Of a DNA stretch of 64,000 nt, positions 53,864 to 62,131 are shown piece after piece. The translations under genes and the position numbers were made by a program. Position 1 is the first letter of the stretch, and the number at the start of each line of letters is the position of its first letter. The notes below the pieces were generated by a model. The model ran no database searches, was not told the DNA's origin, and saw only the letters and a program-made list of their open reading frames with translations. Source of the stretch: Aquibium carbonis (GTDB lineage: Bacteria; Pseudomonadota; Alphaproteobacteria; Rhizobiales; Rhizobiaceae); contig NZ_RWKW01000051.1 of the NCBI RefSeq assembly GCF_003970795.1, positions 1-64,000 on the forward strand, in the 5' to 3' direction.

Positions 53864-54835
53864 CTATTCGACGAAACGCTTGAACGACACGGCCGCTTCG
53901 GCGAACTGCTCGACCAGCGCACCGAAACGGGCGGCGACGACCTCATCCTCGTCGCTCATGATGCGGTCATTGCCGGCGAAGTAGACGGTCGCTCCATCGA
54001 TTATGAGTTGCGCCTGATAGCGGTCGTGCAGGTCGATCAGCATCGACTGCGTCGCCGGCGTCAGAGCGCGCAGCAGCGCCAACTGGCCGCCGTCGCCGAC
54101 ACGATCATCCGCGATCGAGATGTTGAACCGGTCGTTGAACTCGACGGATTCCGTCTTGATGTCGCGCCATCCGTCCCGGTCGAAGGCTTCGGCCAGAAGG
54201 TGCGCGCGGATGCCGGTGTCGCGCTCGAGATCGTAGGCGACGACCATGTTGAACAGCTTGCCCTGAAGGCCGCGGCCGCCGAAGCCGTCCTTCCTGATGG
54301 TCTCCACGGCGATCGTCGCGTCGACCTCGTACTGCTGGAGGCCCAGCCAGAACGGTATTTTGGCTTCCGTGTCGCCCCAGTACATCGCCTGGAGCTGCAA
54401 GGGGATGAGCTGGCCGGCGCGCGGCCTGCACAGGTCCGGGATCGTCTGGTAGACGCGTGCGGCGAAAGGATCGACCGGTCTTCGGCGACGCGTGCCCTTC
54501 CGGGGTCTCATCTGCGGTTCGATCAGCCGGAAGCCCCAATCGTTCTTCTCAGCGAGCCGGAAGAACAGCCGGTCACGCCTGGCCGCCGTCCTGGCGAGCA
54601 AGTCGCCGCCGAACAGGCCGACGACGGAAACCACGAGAGCCGGAACGCCGAACCATGCCGCCGGCCGCCAGAAGAACGCGATCACGATCGCGATGGAGGC
54701 GGCGATGGCCAGCAGGCCGAACACCGTGTTGACCCAGCCGGGCAGCTTGACGCCCTCGCCCGGCTCGGCGACATGCTGTCTCTCGAAGGGAAGCGTTCCG
54801 GCGAACGGATCCCAGACCTTGCGACCGACCGCCAT
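53864..54835 (-). CDS. DUF3137 domain membrane protein
   Basis: The 323-residue protein has two adjacent transmembrane helices near residues 36-80 (VNTVFGLLAIAASIAIVIAFFW and GVPALVVSVVGLFGGDLL) and then a large soluble domain (about 90-323). That domain contains DLCRPRAGQLIPLQLQAMYWG and LQGKLFNMVVAYDLERDTG, resembling the DUF3137 family commonly paired with LemA. The start at 54835 lies 2 bases after the preceding gene's stop. Probably forms a membrane complex with LemA (inference). Confidence 0.75.
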   Translation of the reverse strand: MAVGRKVWDPFAGTLPFERQHVAEPGEGVKLPGWVNTVFGLLAIAASIAIVIAFFWRPAAWFGVPALVVSVVGLFGGDLLARTAARRDRLFFRLAEKNDWGFRLIEPQMRPRKGTRRRRPVDPFAARVYQTIPDLCRPRAGQLIPLQLQAMYWGDTEAKIPFWLGLQQYEVDATIAVETIRKDGFGGRGLQGKLFNMVVAYDLERDTGIRAHLLAEAFDRDGWRDIKTESVEFNDRFNISIADDRVGDGGQLALLRALTPATQSMLIDLHDRYQAQLIIDGATVYFAGNDRIMSDEDEVVAARFGALVEQFAEAAVSFKRFVE

Positions 54836-54837
54836 GA

Positions 54838-55275
54838 TCACCGCGCCTCGAAGACGAGGACGACTTTGCGATAGCCGCCGACCGAGCAGCCGCTCCGCCG
54901 GACGGGCGCGCGCCCTTCCATCGTGATGACACCTGAATCGTCCATCCATCCAACGACACCGAAGGACGCCGGCTGACATCCCCGCCGGAAGACATGCGCC
55001 CGGCCATCGATCCTGGCGCCTCCCGCTAGGTCGTGGATCCGGCCGCGGAACAGCACGGTGCCCGGGCGAACCCCCTGATCGGCGATCCCGCTGCGCGGCC
55101 GATCGTATTCGATCACCATCCGGCCGTCGCAGACGTGCACGTCCATCGGCGAGCCGTTGTGATCGTAGCTGGCGCTGTCGCAAGCGGCATGGGCGGCGGA
55201 GCCCGACGCCAGCAATGCCAGCATGCACGCAACGAACAGCCCGAAAACGCCCGCGCGGTTCTTCCAGCCCATCAT
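54838..55275 (-). CDS. Small secreted Cys-rich protein, first gene of the LemA operon
   Basis: The 145-residue protein has a signal peptide (cleavage after AAHA, about residue 30). The mature part has four Cys (CDSASYD, HVCDG, RRGCQP, RSGCSV), probably two disulfides, and is mostly beta: DVHVCDGRMVIEYDRPR, GTVLFRGRI, GVITMEGRAP. I know similar small exported proteins in rhizobia but no function. The ATG at 55275 lies six bases behind GGAGG; the palindrome is 59 bases upstream. Confidence 0.7.
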   Translation of the reverse strand: MMGWKNRAGVFGLFVACMLALLASGSAAHAACDSASYDHNGSPMDVHVCDGRMVIEYDRPRSGIADQGVRPGTVLFRGRIHDLAGGARIDGRAHVFRRGCQPASFGVVGWMDDSGVITMEGRAPVRRSGCSVGGYRKVVLVFEAR

Positions 55276-55334
55276 CACCCACCTCCATCGCCCACCGGTT
55301 GGGGCCAATCTGCGTTCGGTGCGACGGGTCCTGC

Positions 55335-55352
55335 GTCACACATTTGAGTGAC
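55335..55352. promoter_or_regulatory. Cluster palindrome 3 (operator candidate)
   Basis: GTCACACATTTGAGTGAC matches the other cluster sites. It stands 59 bases before the LemA operon and just past the end of the gene at 55363-55986. Confidence 0.75.
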
Positions 55353-55362
55353 AGGCACGGTT

Positions 55363-55986
55363 CTACTGTTCCGAGAAGGCCTGGAGGACCGCCTCGTAGT
55401 GGATGAGTCGCGGCTGCTCGTCAGAGCCGAACTCCTGGAACTGGCCGGAATAGGACAGTTTGAGGGCGCTGCGCGAAAGCTGCTCGACGCCGAAATGCGG
55501 CGATCCGACCGGATAGTAGCCGACGCCCTCAACCTCGACGCTCCCGGGCATCGGGCCGGTGATGTAGTAGTTGGTCTCGTCGTTCTGTGGCTCGTCGCCA
55601 CGCGGGAGAAGCATGCCGGTCGTGCTGAACACCGGCTGCCCGCCAAGGGCCGACGCGCTGAGCCCGGTCAGCGCATACTTGCAGCCGGCGCCTGCGATCA
55701 TCGCGGCCATTCCGATCATCCGGTCCTGAGACAAGGAATAGCTGACGTCGCCGGCGACCTGGATCGTCAGCCGACCCGGCACCTGAAAGAGCTCGATGCC
55801 CGGCGCGGACATCACGTGCTTCACGGCCATGCCTCGCTCGAAGAAGGTGACGCAGGCACGGACGGGCGAAGCCTGCTCCGGCCTGGCCGGGGATGCGGGA
55901 AGCGCGGCGAAGGCGCTCGCCAGCGCGATCAGGGGGAGTGCCTTCTTCCGGCGCGCCGTTCCGGGCGCCTGCCTGCAACTGGACAT
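55363..55986 (-). CDS. Secreted protein of unknown function (envelope cluster)
   Basis: The 207-residue protein has a signal peptide with a basic N-terminus (GTARRKKALPLIALASAFAALPASPA). The mature domain is beta-rich with two Cys (RACVTF, AGCKYA). Segments such as LFQVPGRLTIQVAGDVSYSLSQDRMIGMAAMIAGAGCKY show no known motif. The start at 55986 is provisional; an alternative start was not evident. It is divergent from the LuxR-type regulator with a palindrome between them. Confidence 0.65.
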   Translation of the reverse strand: MSSCRQAPGTARRKKALPLIALASAFAALPASPARPEQASPVRACVTFFERGMAVKHVMSAPGIELFQVPGRLTIQVAGDVSYSLSQDRMIGMAAMIAGAGCKYALTGLSASALGGQPVFSTTGMLLPRGDEPQNDETNYYITGPMPGSVEVEGVGYYPVGSPHFGVEQLSRSALKLSYSGQFQEFGSDEQPRLIHYEAVLQAFSEQ

Positions 55987-56078
55987 TCCGTTCCCGTTCC
56001 TTTTCGATCCGGACCTCGATGGACGACGCGACCCGATCCCGTCGCGGGAACAGTTACGCGCACAACCCGACGTCCTGC

Positions 56079-56096
56079 GTCACCCATTTGGGGGAC
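56079..56096. promoter_or_regulatory. Cluster palindrome 4 (operator candidate, regulator promoter)
   Basis: GTCACCCATTTGGGGGAC is the most diverged copy. It lies between the divergent secreted-protein gene (92 bases) and the LuxR-type regulator gene (83 bases), as expected for autoregulation. Confidence 0.7.
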
Positions 56097-56179
56097 CTGT
56101 CATCTCCCGATAAAAAAGCCCGTTCATTTGCAGTTCAGCTTCGCGCGTCAGATAGTATCGTCAAGACTTGGGGAGAACG

Positions 56180-58000
56180 ATGCGAACGCTTGAAGCATCA
56201 TCGCGGTATCTGGTCGGCAGCGGCAACGAATTGCTGCTGTTCCGCTCGTGGCGTGCCGGTTCGCGCGCCCCCGTCGCCTATATCGGCCACAGCCAGCCGA
56301 CGCATTCCGGCAACGTGGTCGCGCTCGCCGAATCGCTTTGCCGCCTCGGCTTGAATGTCCATGCGGGCGACCTGCGCGGCCACGGGGCCTCGGTGTCCGC
56401 GCGCCAGCCGCTCGGGCATCTCGACCGCGACGACGGATGGGAACGCCTGATCGGGGACATGCGCCAGTTCCTCTCGGTCTCCTTCGAAGGCGTGCCGTGG
56501 GAAGACCGGCTGATCGTGGCGCCCAACATCAGCGGTCTCCTGACCCTCGAACTGCTCAAGACCGAGCCCGACCTCGCCCGCAACATCGTGCTGATATCGC
56601 CTCCCCCGAACCAGAGGGCGCTCTGGATGCTCGCGCGGTCCTTCGCCAAGGCGCGCTCGCTGATCCGCGATCCCGACCTGCCGGACGAGCATACGCTGCA
56701 TCACCTCTACACCTTCCTCGGAGCACAGCTCGAGGACCGAAAGCACCTGGCCGACGTCGTATCCGCCGATCGCGGCATCGTCGATTCGCTCATCAGAGAC
56801 CCGGCTGCATGGCCGACGCCGACGCTCTCGTACTGGCTCTCGATCTTCAGAGGGTTTCAGCAGGCGTGGGACTGGCCGCGGGCGGACCGCATCCGTGACG
56901 GCACGCGCATCCTGCTGATGTATGGCGCGGAAGACCCGATGATGGGGAATGGCGGCTTCGTGACACCGATGCGCGACTGGTTTCGCGCGCGCGGCGCGGG
57001 CGATGTGCAGTCCTATCGTGTCGAAGGCGCGCGGTCGGCCGTTTTCCTCGACGAGCGGCGCTTGAACGTGTCCGAGGCGATCATGGCGTGGTTCCGGGAC
57101 GGCGCCTTGCCGAAGCAGATCGGCGAAAGGGAAACCGCCAATCTGGAAGACATTTCATCCCGCCTCCTGTCCAAACTCGGCAATCCGGATCTCGAGGCAG
57201 AGCTCAGCGCCGATGCGCTGGTCGAGCTTTGCTACAACGCGATCCAGGACGAAGAGCGCTGGACGGAGATGATCTACCGTATCGCACTCGCCATCGCGCG
57301 CAGCGAGCGCGGCAATGCCCAGCAGATCGAGATGCTGGTTACGACCCTGATGCCGCACTGGGATCGCGCCTACGAGCTCAACCGCCAGATCATGACCAAC
57401 GCCGCGCTCGGCGTGGTGCTGCAGGACGTCATCGAACGTTTCGGTATCGGGATCGGGCTGATGACGAACGATTTCGGCATCGTCCACTGCAACGCGGCCT
57501 TCAGGGAGGCGCTCGGCCGCTGCGCGCCCGGCGGCCATGTCGGCGACGACATCCAGTCCGTCGAGGGCGCGCTGCGCGCCATCGCCTCGCCGCAGTTCAG
57601 GAGCGACGTCGAGCGGGGGCGCGGCGAGACGGTGCTCGTCGTCGACGGCGAGCCCGTCGGCATCCATTTCCGTCCGCAGACATTGCGCCAGACCGGGCTG
57701 CTCCGCGGCGGACCGTCCGGGGTCCTCGTCCTGCGCAAGCCGGACACCGATCCCGGCGAACGCGACGACTCGCGCACCGCGCTGCTGCAGCTGGCCTACG
57801 GGCTGACACAGCAGGAGGCCAATGTCGCGCTTCGCATCGCGGCGGGCCGCTCGCCCGAAGAGATCTGCACGGATCTGAGCCTTTCGATCCACACCGTCCG
57901 GACGCATCTCAAGCGCAGCTACGAAAAGGTCGGCGTGCAGGGGCAGACGGAGCTCGGGACCCGCATCATGGCCGGCCCCGTCGGCTGGCTCAGCGCATAA
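56180..58000 (+). CDS. LuxR-type regulator with degenerate alpha/beta-hydrolase and PAS-like domains
   Basis: The 606-residue protein has three parts. Residues about 10-310 are an alpha/beta-hydrolase fold of the S33 (monoglyceride lipase-like) group, shown by DLRGHGAS at 64-71 and YGAEDP with Asp252. The nucleophile elbow reads VAPNISG with Asn116 where Ser is expected, and the His position reads EGARS with Ser286, so it should be catalytically dead and may instead bind a ligand. Residues about 415-520 resemble a PAS domain (FGIGIGLMTNDFGIVHCNAAF). Residues about 535-600 are a LuxR/GerE helix-turn-helix (LTQQEANVALRIAAGRSPEE ... SIHTVRTHLKRSYEKV). The ATG at 56180 follows GGGGAGA. It is the likely regulator of the four cluster palindromes. 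Confidence 0.88.
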   Translation: MRTLEASSRYLVGSGNELLLFRSWRAGSRAPVAYIGHSQPTHSGNVVALAESLCRLGLNVHAGDLRGHGASVSARQPLGHLDRDDGWERLIGDMRQFLSVSFEGVPWEDRLIVAPNISGLLTLELLKTEPDLARNIVLISPPPNQRALWMLARSFAKARSLIRDPDLPDEHTLHHLYTFLGAQLEDRKHLADVVSADRGIVDSLIRDPAAWPTPTLSYWLSIFRGFQQAWDWPRADRIRDGTRILLMYGAEDPMMGNGGFVTPMRDWFRARGAGDVQSYRVEGARSAVFLDERRLNVSEAIMAWFRDGALPKQIGERETANLEDISSRLLSKLGNPDLEAELSADALVELCYNAIQDEERWTEMIYRIALAIARSERGNAQQIEMLVTTLMPHWDRAYELNRQIMTNAALGVVLQDVIERFGIGIGLMTNDFGIVHCNAAFREALGRCAPGGHVGDDIQSVEGALRAIASPQFRSDVERGRGETVLVVDGEPVGIHFRPQTLRQTGLLRGGPSGVLVLRKPDTDPGERDDSRTALLQLAYGLTQQEANVALRIAAGRSPEEICTDLSLSIHTVRTHLKRSYEKVGVQGQTELGTRIMAGPVGWLSA

Positions 58001-58061
58001 GTCGAGGACGCGCGCCCGCCGCCGATTCAGGACTTGATCCGCGACTGCCGTTGGCCCGTAG

Positions 58062-59372
58062 ATGCCACAGTGCCAACCGTGCGGGGTGAGCGTTCTGTCG
58101 GGCTTTGTTCTTGCTGCGGTGATGGCCTTTCCCATCGCGATCGCCATCTTCCGGTCGCAAAGGATGGATGTGCCTGCCTTCGTGTTCAACGCCGGACGCA
58201 ACTCTCTCTCGCAGATCACGGCAAGCGTGATCTGCGGCAACATCGGCATCGGCACCTTCGTCGCGATTTTCCTGTTCACGCGGGCGAGCCTGACGATCGG
58301 AATCTCGATCGCCATCGCCTACACGATGGGGTTGGTCGTCTGCGCGATCCTCGCCCGGCGCATTCACGAACTCTCGTCGCGACACGACACCTTCGGACTG
58401 GTCGATCTCATCGTCGTGACGCATGGGGTGCGCCATCCGCTGCTGATCTGGATGCCCGTGGCGGTCGTCTTCGTCCTGCGCATCATGGTCCAGATTGCTG
58501 CGCTGGCCCTTATCCTGACCGAGGCTTTCGGCCTTTCGCCGACGGCCTCGCTCGCCGTGGCGACCATCTCGTCCGGCAGCTACGTCGTCATCGGAGGATA
58601 CAGGGCGGCGACGGAGACGGATATGTTCCACGCCTCGGTCATCCTCTCGATCCTGCTTTTCGTGGCCGCGACGATGCCCGCCGCCGGCGGGGAGATCGAC
58701 CTTCTGGATCTCGGGCCATACACGCCCGTCCTGCTCGTCGGCATCTTCCTGTTTCTGCCATTCAGCGCCGTGCTCGGCATCGACAACTGGCAGCGGATCG
58801 CAACCGCCCGGACCGCAGAGGTCGCCACAAAGGCCTATGGTATCTGTGCGGTGGTCTGCGGCTTCTGCTATGCGACGATCGTCGCGGTGGCGGCGCTGCC
58901 CGGCGGCGGGACGGACGTCCTGGCGAGCTTCCGGGCACTGATGCCGCCCGGTGCGCCGTGGCTGGCCGATCTCCTCTTCGCCTGCGCGATCATATCCACG
59001 ATCGACACCTTCATGGTGCCGCTGACCACCACTTTCGCGAGGCTCGGGCTGAACTTGAGTCAGCTCCGATGGCTGGTCGCGGGCCTTTTTGGCCTGGTGG
59101 CGGTGTTGACCGGCATGATGGGCGACCTGTTGTCGAACATCATCGCCGCCTTCAACAGCCTCGCCGTGTTTCTGCCTGCCGTCTTCGGCGCGCTGGTGCT
59201 GCGCGCCCCCAAGCCCCAAGCCGCGATCTCATCCATGGTCATCGGCGTGGCTGCCAGCCTGCTGCTCACGACGATCGATGTGAGCTCCTCGGCTCCGATC
59301 GGCTTTGCCGTCAGCGTTGCGACCTACTGGCTGGTCCATCAGGCCCGCCTCCTTCGGCGGGCGACCGACTGA
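58062..59372 (+). CDS. Sodium:solute symporter (SSS)-like permease
   Basis: The 436-residue protein has about eleven hydrophobic helices. The conserved region near residues 45-75 (LSQITASVICGNIGIGTFVAIF), FGLVDLIVVTHGVRHP and SGSYVVIGGYRAATETDMFHA (about 182-202, resembling the SSS sodium-site loop) support the family. It is shorter than typical SSS members (about 500 residues). The first ATG (58062) has no good ribosome-binding site; the GTG nine codons later is an alternative. Substrate unknown. It lies 61 bases after the regulator and may or may not belong to that cluster. Confidence 0.65.
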   Translation: MPQCQPCGVSVLSGFVLAAVMAFPIAIAIFRSQRMDVPAFVFNAGRNSLSQITASVICGNIGIGTFVAIFLFTRASLTIGISIAIAYTMGLVVCAILARRIHELSSRHDTFGLVDLIVVTHGVRHPLLIWMPVAVVFVLRIMVQIAALALILTEAFGLSPTASLAVATISSGSYVVIGGYRAATETDMFHASVILSILLFVAATMPAAGGEIDLLDLGPYTPVLLVGIFLFLPFSAVLGIDNWQRIATARTAEVATKAYGICAVVCGFCYATIVAVAALPGGGTDVLASFRALMPPGAPWLADLLFACAIISTIDTFMVPLTTTFARLGLNLSQLRWLVAGLFGLVAVLTGMMGDLLSNIIAAFNSLAVFLPAVFGALVLRAPKPQAAISSMVIGVAASLLLTTIDVSSSAPIGFAVSVATYWLVHQARLLRRATD

Positions 59373-59599
59373 ATCCGTGAGCGATGAACCCATGTCGGGT
59401 CTTCTCCGCACCGGTCTGGTCGGCGACCTCAAGCGCAGCCTCCACGGACTGCTTCACTACCGGGGCGACGGTGGCTTCCGGCTTCGGACAGGACGCCGAA
59501 GCCCAACGCGATCGCCGGCTTTTTCGGGATGGACGTGCAGATCCCGATCGACGGTTGCGCACACCACGACCCGGATGTCCAGAGCGAGATCGGGATGCG

Positions 59600-60967
59600 T
59601 CAGCCTCGGGACCGAAGCCGCGCCTCGATCCGACCGGCCAGGGCCAGCAGGTGCGAATCGCTGCCGTGGGCGCCCGTCAGCATGAAGCCGACCGGCGCCT
59701 CCTGTCCGAGCCGGATCGGCAGGGAGATGGACGCCCCGTCGAGACAGTTGGCGATGGCCGTGGTGCGCAACACGGTTCTGTTCAGCCTCCGGTAGTCCTC
59801 GTCGCGCTCGAGCTCGGACAGACGCGGAGGGAGGATCGAGACCGTCGGCGTGGCGAGGAACGTGTTTTCGCCGAATTCGTCCCGGAACTGCCGCGCCAGC
59901 GCCCGCCGGCGATTCATGATGTCGTCGTAGCGGGTTTCGCTCACGCCGGCGCCGGCCATCATCCGGGCGCGGACCCTCGGATCGTAGGGGCTGTCGGGGT
60001 CCGCGAGATGGCGGGCGTGATGGCGATAGGATTCATAGATGGAGATGACGCTTTCGGCATTCATGCGGTCGACGTCGTCCAGCAGGCCGATGCGCGAGTG
60101 GCCGATCGCGAAGCCCGCATCGCGCAGCGCGCGCAGCGCCTGTTCGAACGCCGCGCCGACCACATCGTCGACACCCCAGCGCAGGACGTTGTCGGGAACG
60201 ATGATGGTGGGGGTATCGGCCGGCGTCGGCGTCGTCGGTGGACCGCCGTGCAGGATTTCGTCGAGAGCCGCACAGCACGCGACCGTGTTCGCCAGCGGCC
60301 CGACGCTGTCGAGCGTGGCGGACAAGGGAAAGCAGCCGACGCTCGAGACCCGGCTCGCCGTCGGCTTGAAGCCGACGATGCCGTTGAAGGCCGCCGGGAT
60401 CCGGCACGATCCGCCGGTGTCCGTGCCGATCGCCGCGGCGGCCATCCCCCAGGCGACGCTGGTTGCCGCCCCCGACGAGGACCCTCCGGGAATGCGCCCG
60501 CCTTGCCGATCCCAGGCATTGAGCGGCGTGCCGAAATGCGGATTGAGGCCGAGGCCCGAATAGGCGAATTCGGTCATGTTGGTCCTGCCGATGACGATGA
60601 ATCCCGCCCGCCTCAGCCGCGCGATCGCGTCGGCATCCTTCGCGGCGGGAGGCGCCCCTCGCAGCAGCAGCGATCCGGCCCGGGTCACCTCGCCGGCCAG
60701 ATCGAACAGATCCTTGACGGTCACGGGAATGCCGGCGAAGGGCGGCAGCGTGGCTCCTGCCGCCCGCGCCTCGTCGATCGCTTCGGCCTCCGCGCGCGCC
60801 TTGTCGAGGCGGAGCGCGGTGAAGCTGCACTGTCCGTCCTCGCCCGCCGCCTCGATCCGGCGCGCCGCGTGGTCGACGAGGACGCGGCTCGACAGATCGC
60901 CTGCCGCGAGCCTGCCGGCGAGCGTGCGCAGATCGTCGAACCGGATGGCGGCTTCGGGCGAGTTCAT
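59600..60967 (-). CDS. Amidase signature family hydrolase
   Basis: The 455-residue protein has the Ser-cisSer-Lys triad region: VTVKDLFDLAG with the catalytic Lys (about residue 84), the glycine-rich GGSSSGAATSVAWGM (about 157-171) and GTDTGGSCRIPAAFNG with the nucleophile Ser. A C-terminal substrate region (NRTVLRTTAIANCLDGASISLPI) is also typical. Amide substrates range widely in this family, and its neighbours (LacI, M20 hydrolase, peptide receptor) suggest a nitrogenous amide or carbamoylated compound. The ATG at 60967 follows the LacI gene by 17 bases, so the two form an operon. Confidence 0.87.
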   Translation of the reverse strand: MNSPEAAIRFDDLRTLAGRLAAGDLSSRVLVDHAARRIEAAGEDGQCSFTALRLDKARAEAEAIDEARAAGATLPPFAGIPVTVKDLFDLAGEVTRAGSLLLRGAPPAAKDADAIARLRRAGFIVIGRTNMTEFAYSGLGLNPHFGTPLNAWDRQGGRIPGGSSSGAATSVAWGMAAAAIGTDTGGSCRIPAAFNGIVGFKPTASRVSSVGCFPLSATLDSVGPLANTVACCAALDEILHGGPPTTPTPADTPTIIVPDNVLRWGVDDVVGAAFEQALRALRDAGFAIGHSRIGLLDDVDRMNAESVISIYESYRHHARHLADPDSPYDPRVRARMMAGAGVSETRYDDIMNRRRALARQFRDEFGENTFLATPTVSILPPRLSELERDEDYRRLNRTVLRTTAIANCLDGASISLPIRLGQEAPVGFMLTGAHGSDSHLLALAGRIEARLRSRG

Positions 60968-60984
60968 GATCGTGACACCCTGTT

Positions 60985-62031
60985 TCAGGAGCTTCCGCGG
61001 ACGACGAGATCGTAGCCGACGTCGCGCAAGGGAATCTCGGCCCGCGGCTGGTTGATGCGGGTGACGAGCATCTCGGCGGCGTTCCAACCGATCTGATAGC
61101 CATGGGTGCGGATGGTCGTCAGACCCGGCGGCACCTCGGCTGCGATCTCGAAATCGCCGAAGCCGGCCACGGCAAGCTGGTCGGGAACCCGCACGCCCTG
61201 CCTCTGGCACTCGAAAAGCACGCCGACGGCGAGAATGTCGGACGCGCACAGCACGGCATCGATGTCGCGGCTCGCTTCCTGCAATTTCCGCAGGCCCAGC
61301 GCGCCACCCCGAAAGCTCGACGCATCCTGATAGAGATCGCCGGCATCGAGCGGCGAGACGACGCTCGTCGGTTCGAGACCGGCGGACCCGAGCTCGTCCT
61401 TCAGGCCGCGAAGGCGTTCGAGATAGCGGTCGAGACCGATCGCGGGGTAATCGATGTAGCCGATCGTCCGGTAGCCGCGATCGACGAGATGCCGCGTGAT
61501 CCGGCGCGCGGCTTCGTAGTTGTCGAATCCGGTGGCCATGTCGATGAACGGCCCCCGGGTTTCCCAGGTCTCGACCACCGGCATGTGCGCCGCCTTCAGC
61601 AGATCGATCGTCTCGTGCCCGTGCCGCGTGCCGGTCAGCACCATCCCGTCCGGACGCCGCTGCATGAAGGCCTTCACCACGGCGGCTTCATCCTCCATCG
61701 AATAGCCGGTGTTGGCGATCATGAAATGATAGGAGGCCTGCCGCAGGTAGTCGGCCATGCCCTGGATGCTGGTGGCGTTGTTGGAGTTGCGCAGCGACGG
61801 CACGACGATGCCGATCATGCTCGTTCGCCCCGAGGCGAGGTTGCCGGCGATGCTGTTGGGCGAGAAGCCGAGCCTGCGGCCTGTCTCGAGCACCTTCTCG
61901 CGGGTACGCTGCGCGACCGAGTCCGGACGCTTGTAGACGCGCGACACCGTCATCAGGGAAACACCGGCTTCGCGGGCGACGTCGGCCATCGTCGACCACC
62001 CCATCCCCCGCCTCATCGAACCGTCGGACAT
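60985..62031 (-). CDS. LacI-family transcriptional regulator
   Basis: The 348-residue regulator has an N-terminal LacI helix-turn-helix (TMADVAREAGVSLMTVSRVYKRPD, about residues 13-36) and hinge helix (NSIAGNLASGRTSMIGIVVP). The periplasmic-binding-protein-like effector domain follows, with the family ends AVLCASDILAVGVLFECQRQG and VAGFGDFEIAAEVPPGLTTIR. The ATG at 62031 is 9 bases behind GGGAGCGTG. It is divergent from the M20 gene and the perfect palindrome at 62096-62113 is its likely operator. It probably represses amidase and M20/transporter genes until a metabolite binds. Confidence 0.92.
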   Translation of the reverse strand: MSDGSMRRGMGWSTMADVAREAGVSLMTVSRVYKRPDSVAQRTREKVLETGRRLGFSPNSIAGNLASGRTSMIGIVVPSLRNSNNATSIQGMADYLRQASYHFMIANTGYSMEDEAAVVKAFMQRRPDGMVLTGTRHGHETIDLLKAAHMPVVETWETRGPFIDMATGFDNYEAARRITRHLVDRGYRTIGYIDYPAIGLDRYLERLRGLKDELGSAGLEPTSVVSPLDAGDLYQDASSFRGGALGLRKLQEASRDIDAVLCASDILAVGVLFECQRQGVRVPDQLAVAGFGDFEIAAEVPPGLTTIRTHGYQIGWNAAEMLVTRINQPRAEIPLRDVGYDLVVRGSS

Positions 62032-62095
62032 CACGCTCCCTCGAATCTTATTTCCCAACCTACTTGACATCGTCGATTCGTTGAAGCGAAATGTG

Positions 62096-62113
62096 AGCGC
62101 TAACGTTAGCGCT
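62096..62113. promoter_or_regulatory. LacI-type operator
   Basis: AGCGCTAACGTTAGCGCT is a perfect 18-bp palindrome with the CG-centred core typical of LacI-family sites. It lies 19 bases before the M20 gene and 65 before the LacI gene; a TTGACA -35 element for the M20 transcript is at 62064-62069, so bound repressor would cover the start. Confidence 0.8.
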
Positions 62114-62131
62114 AACAATTCAGGGGACGCC

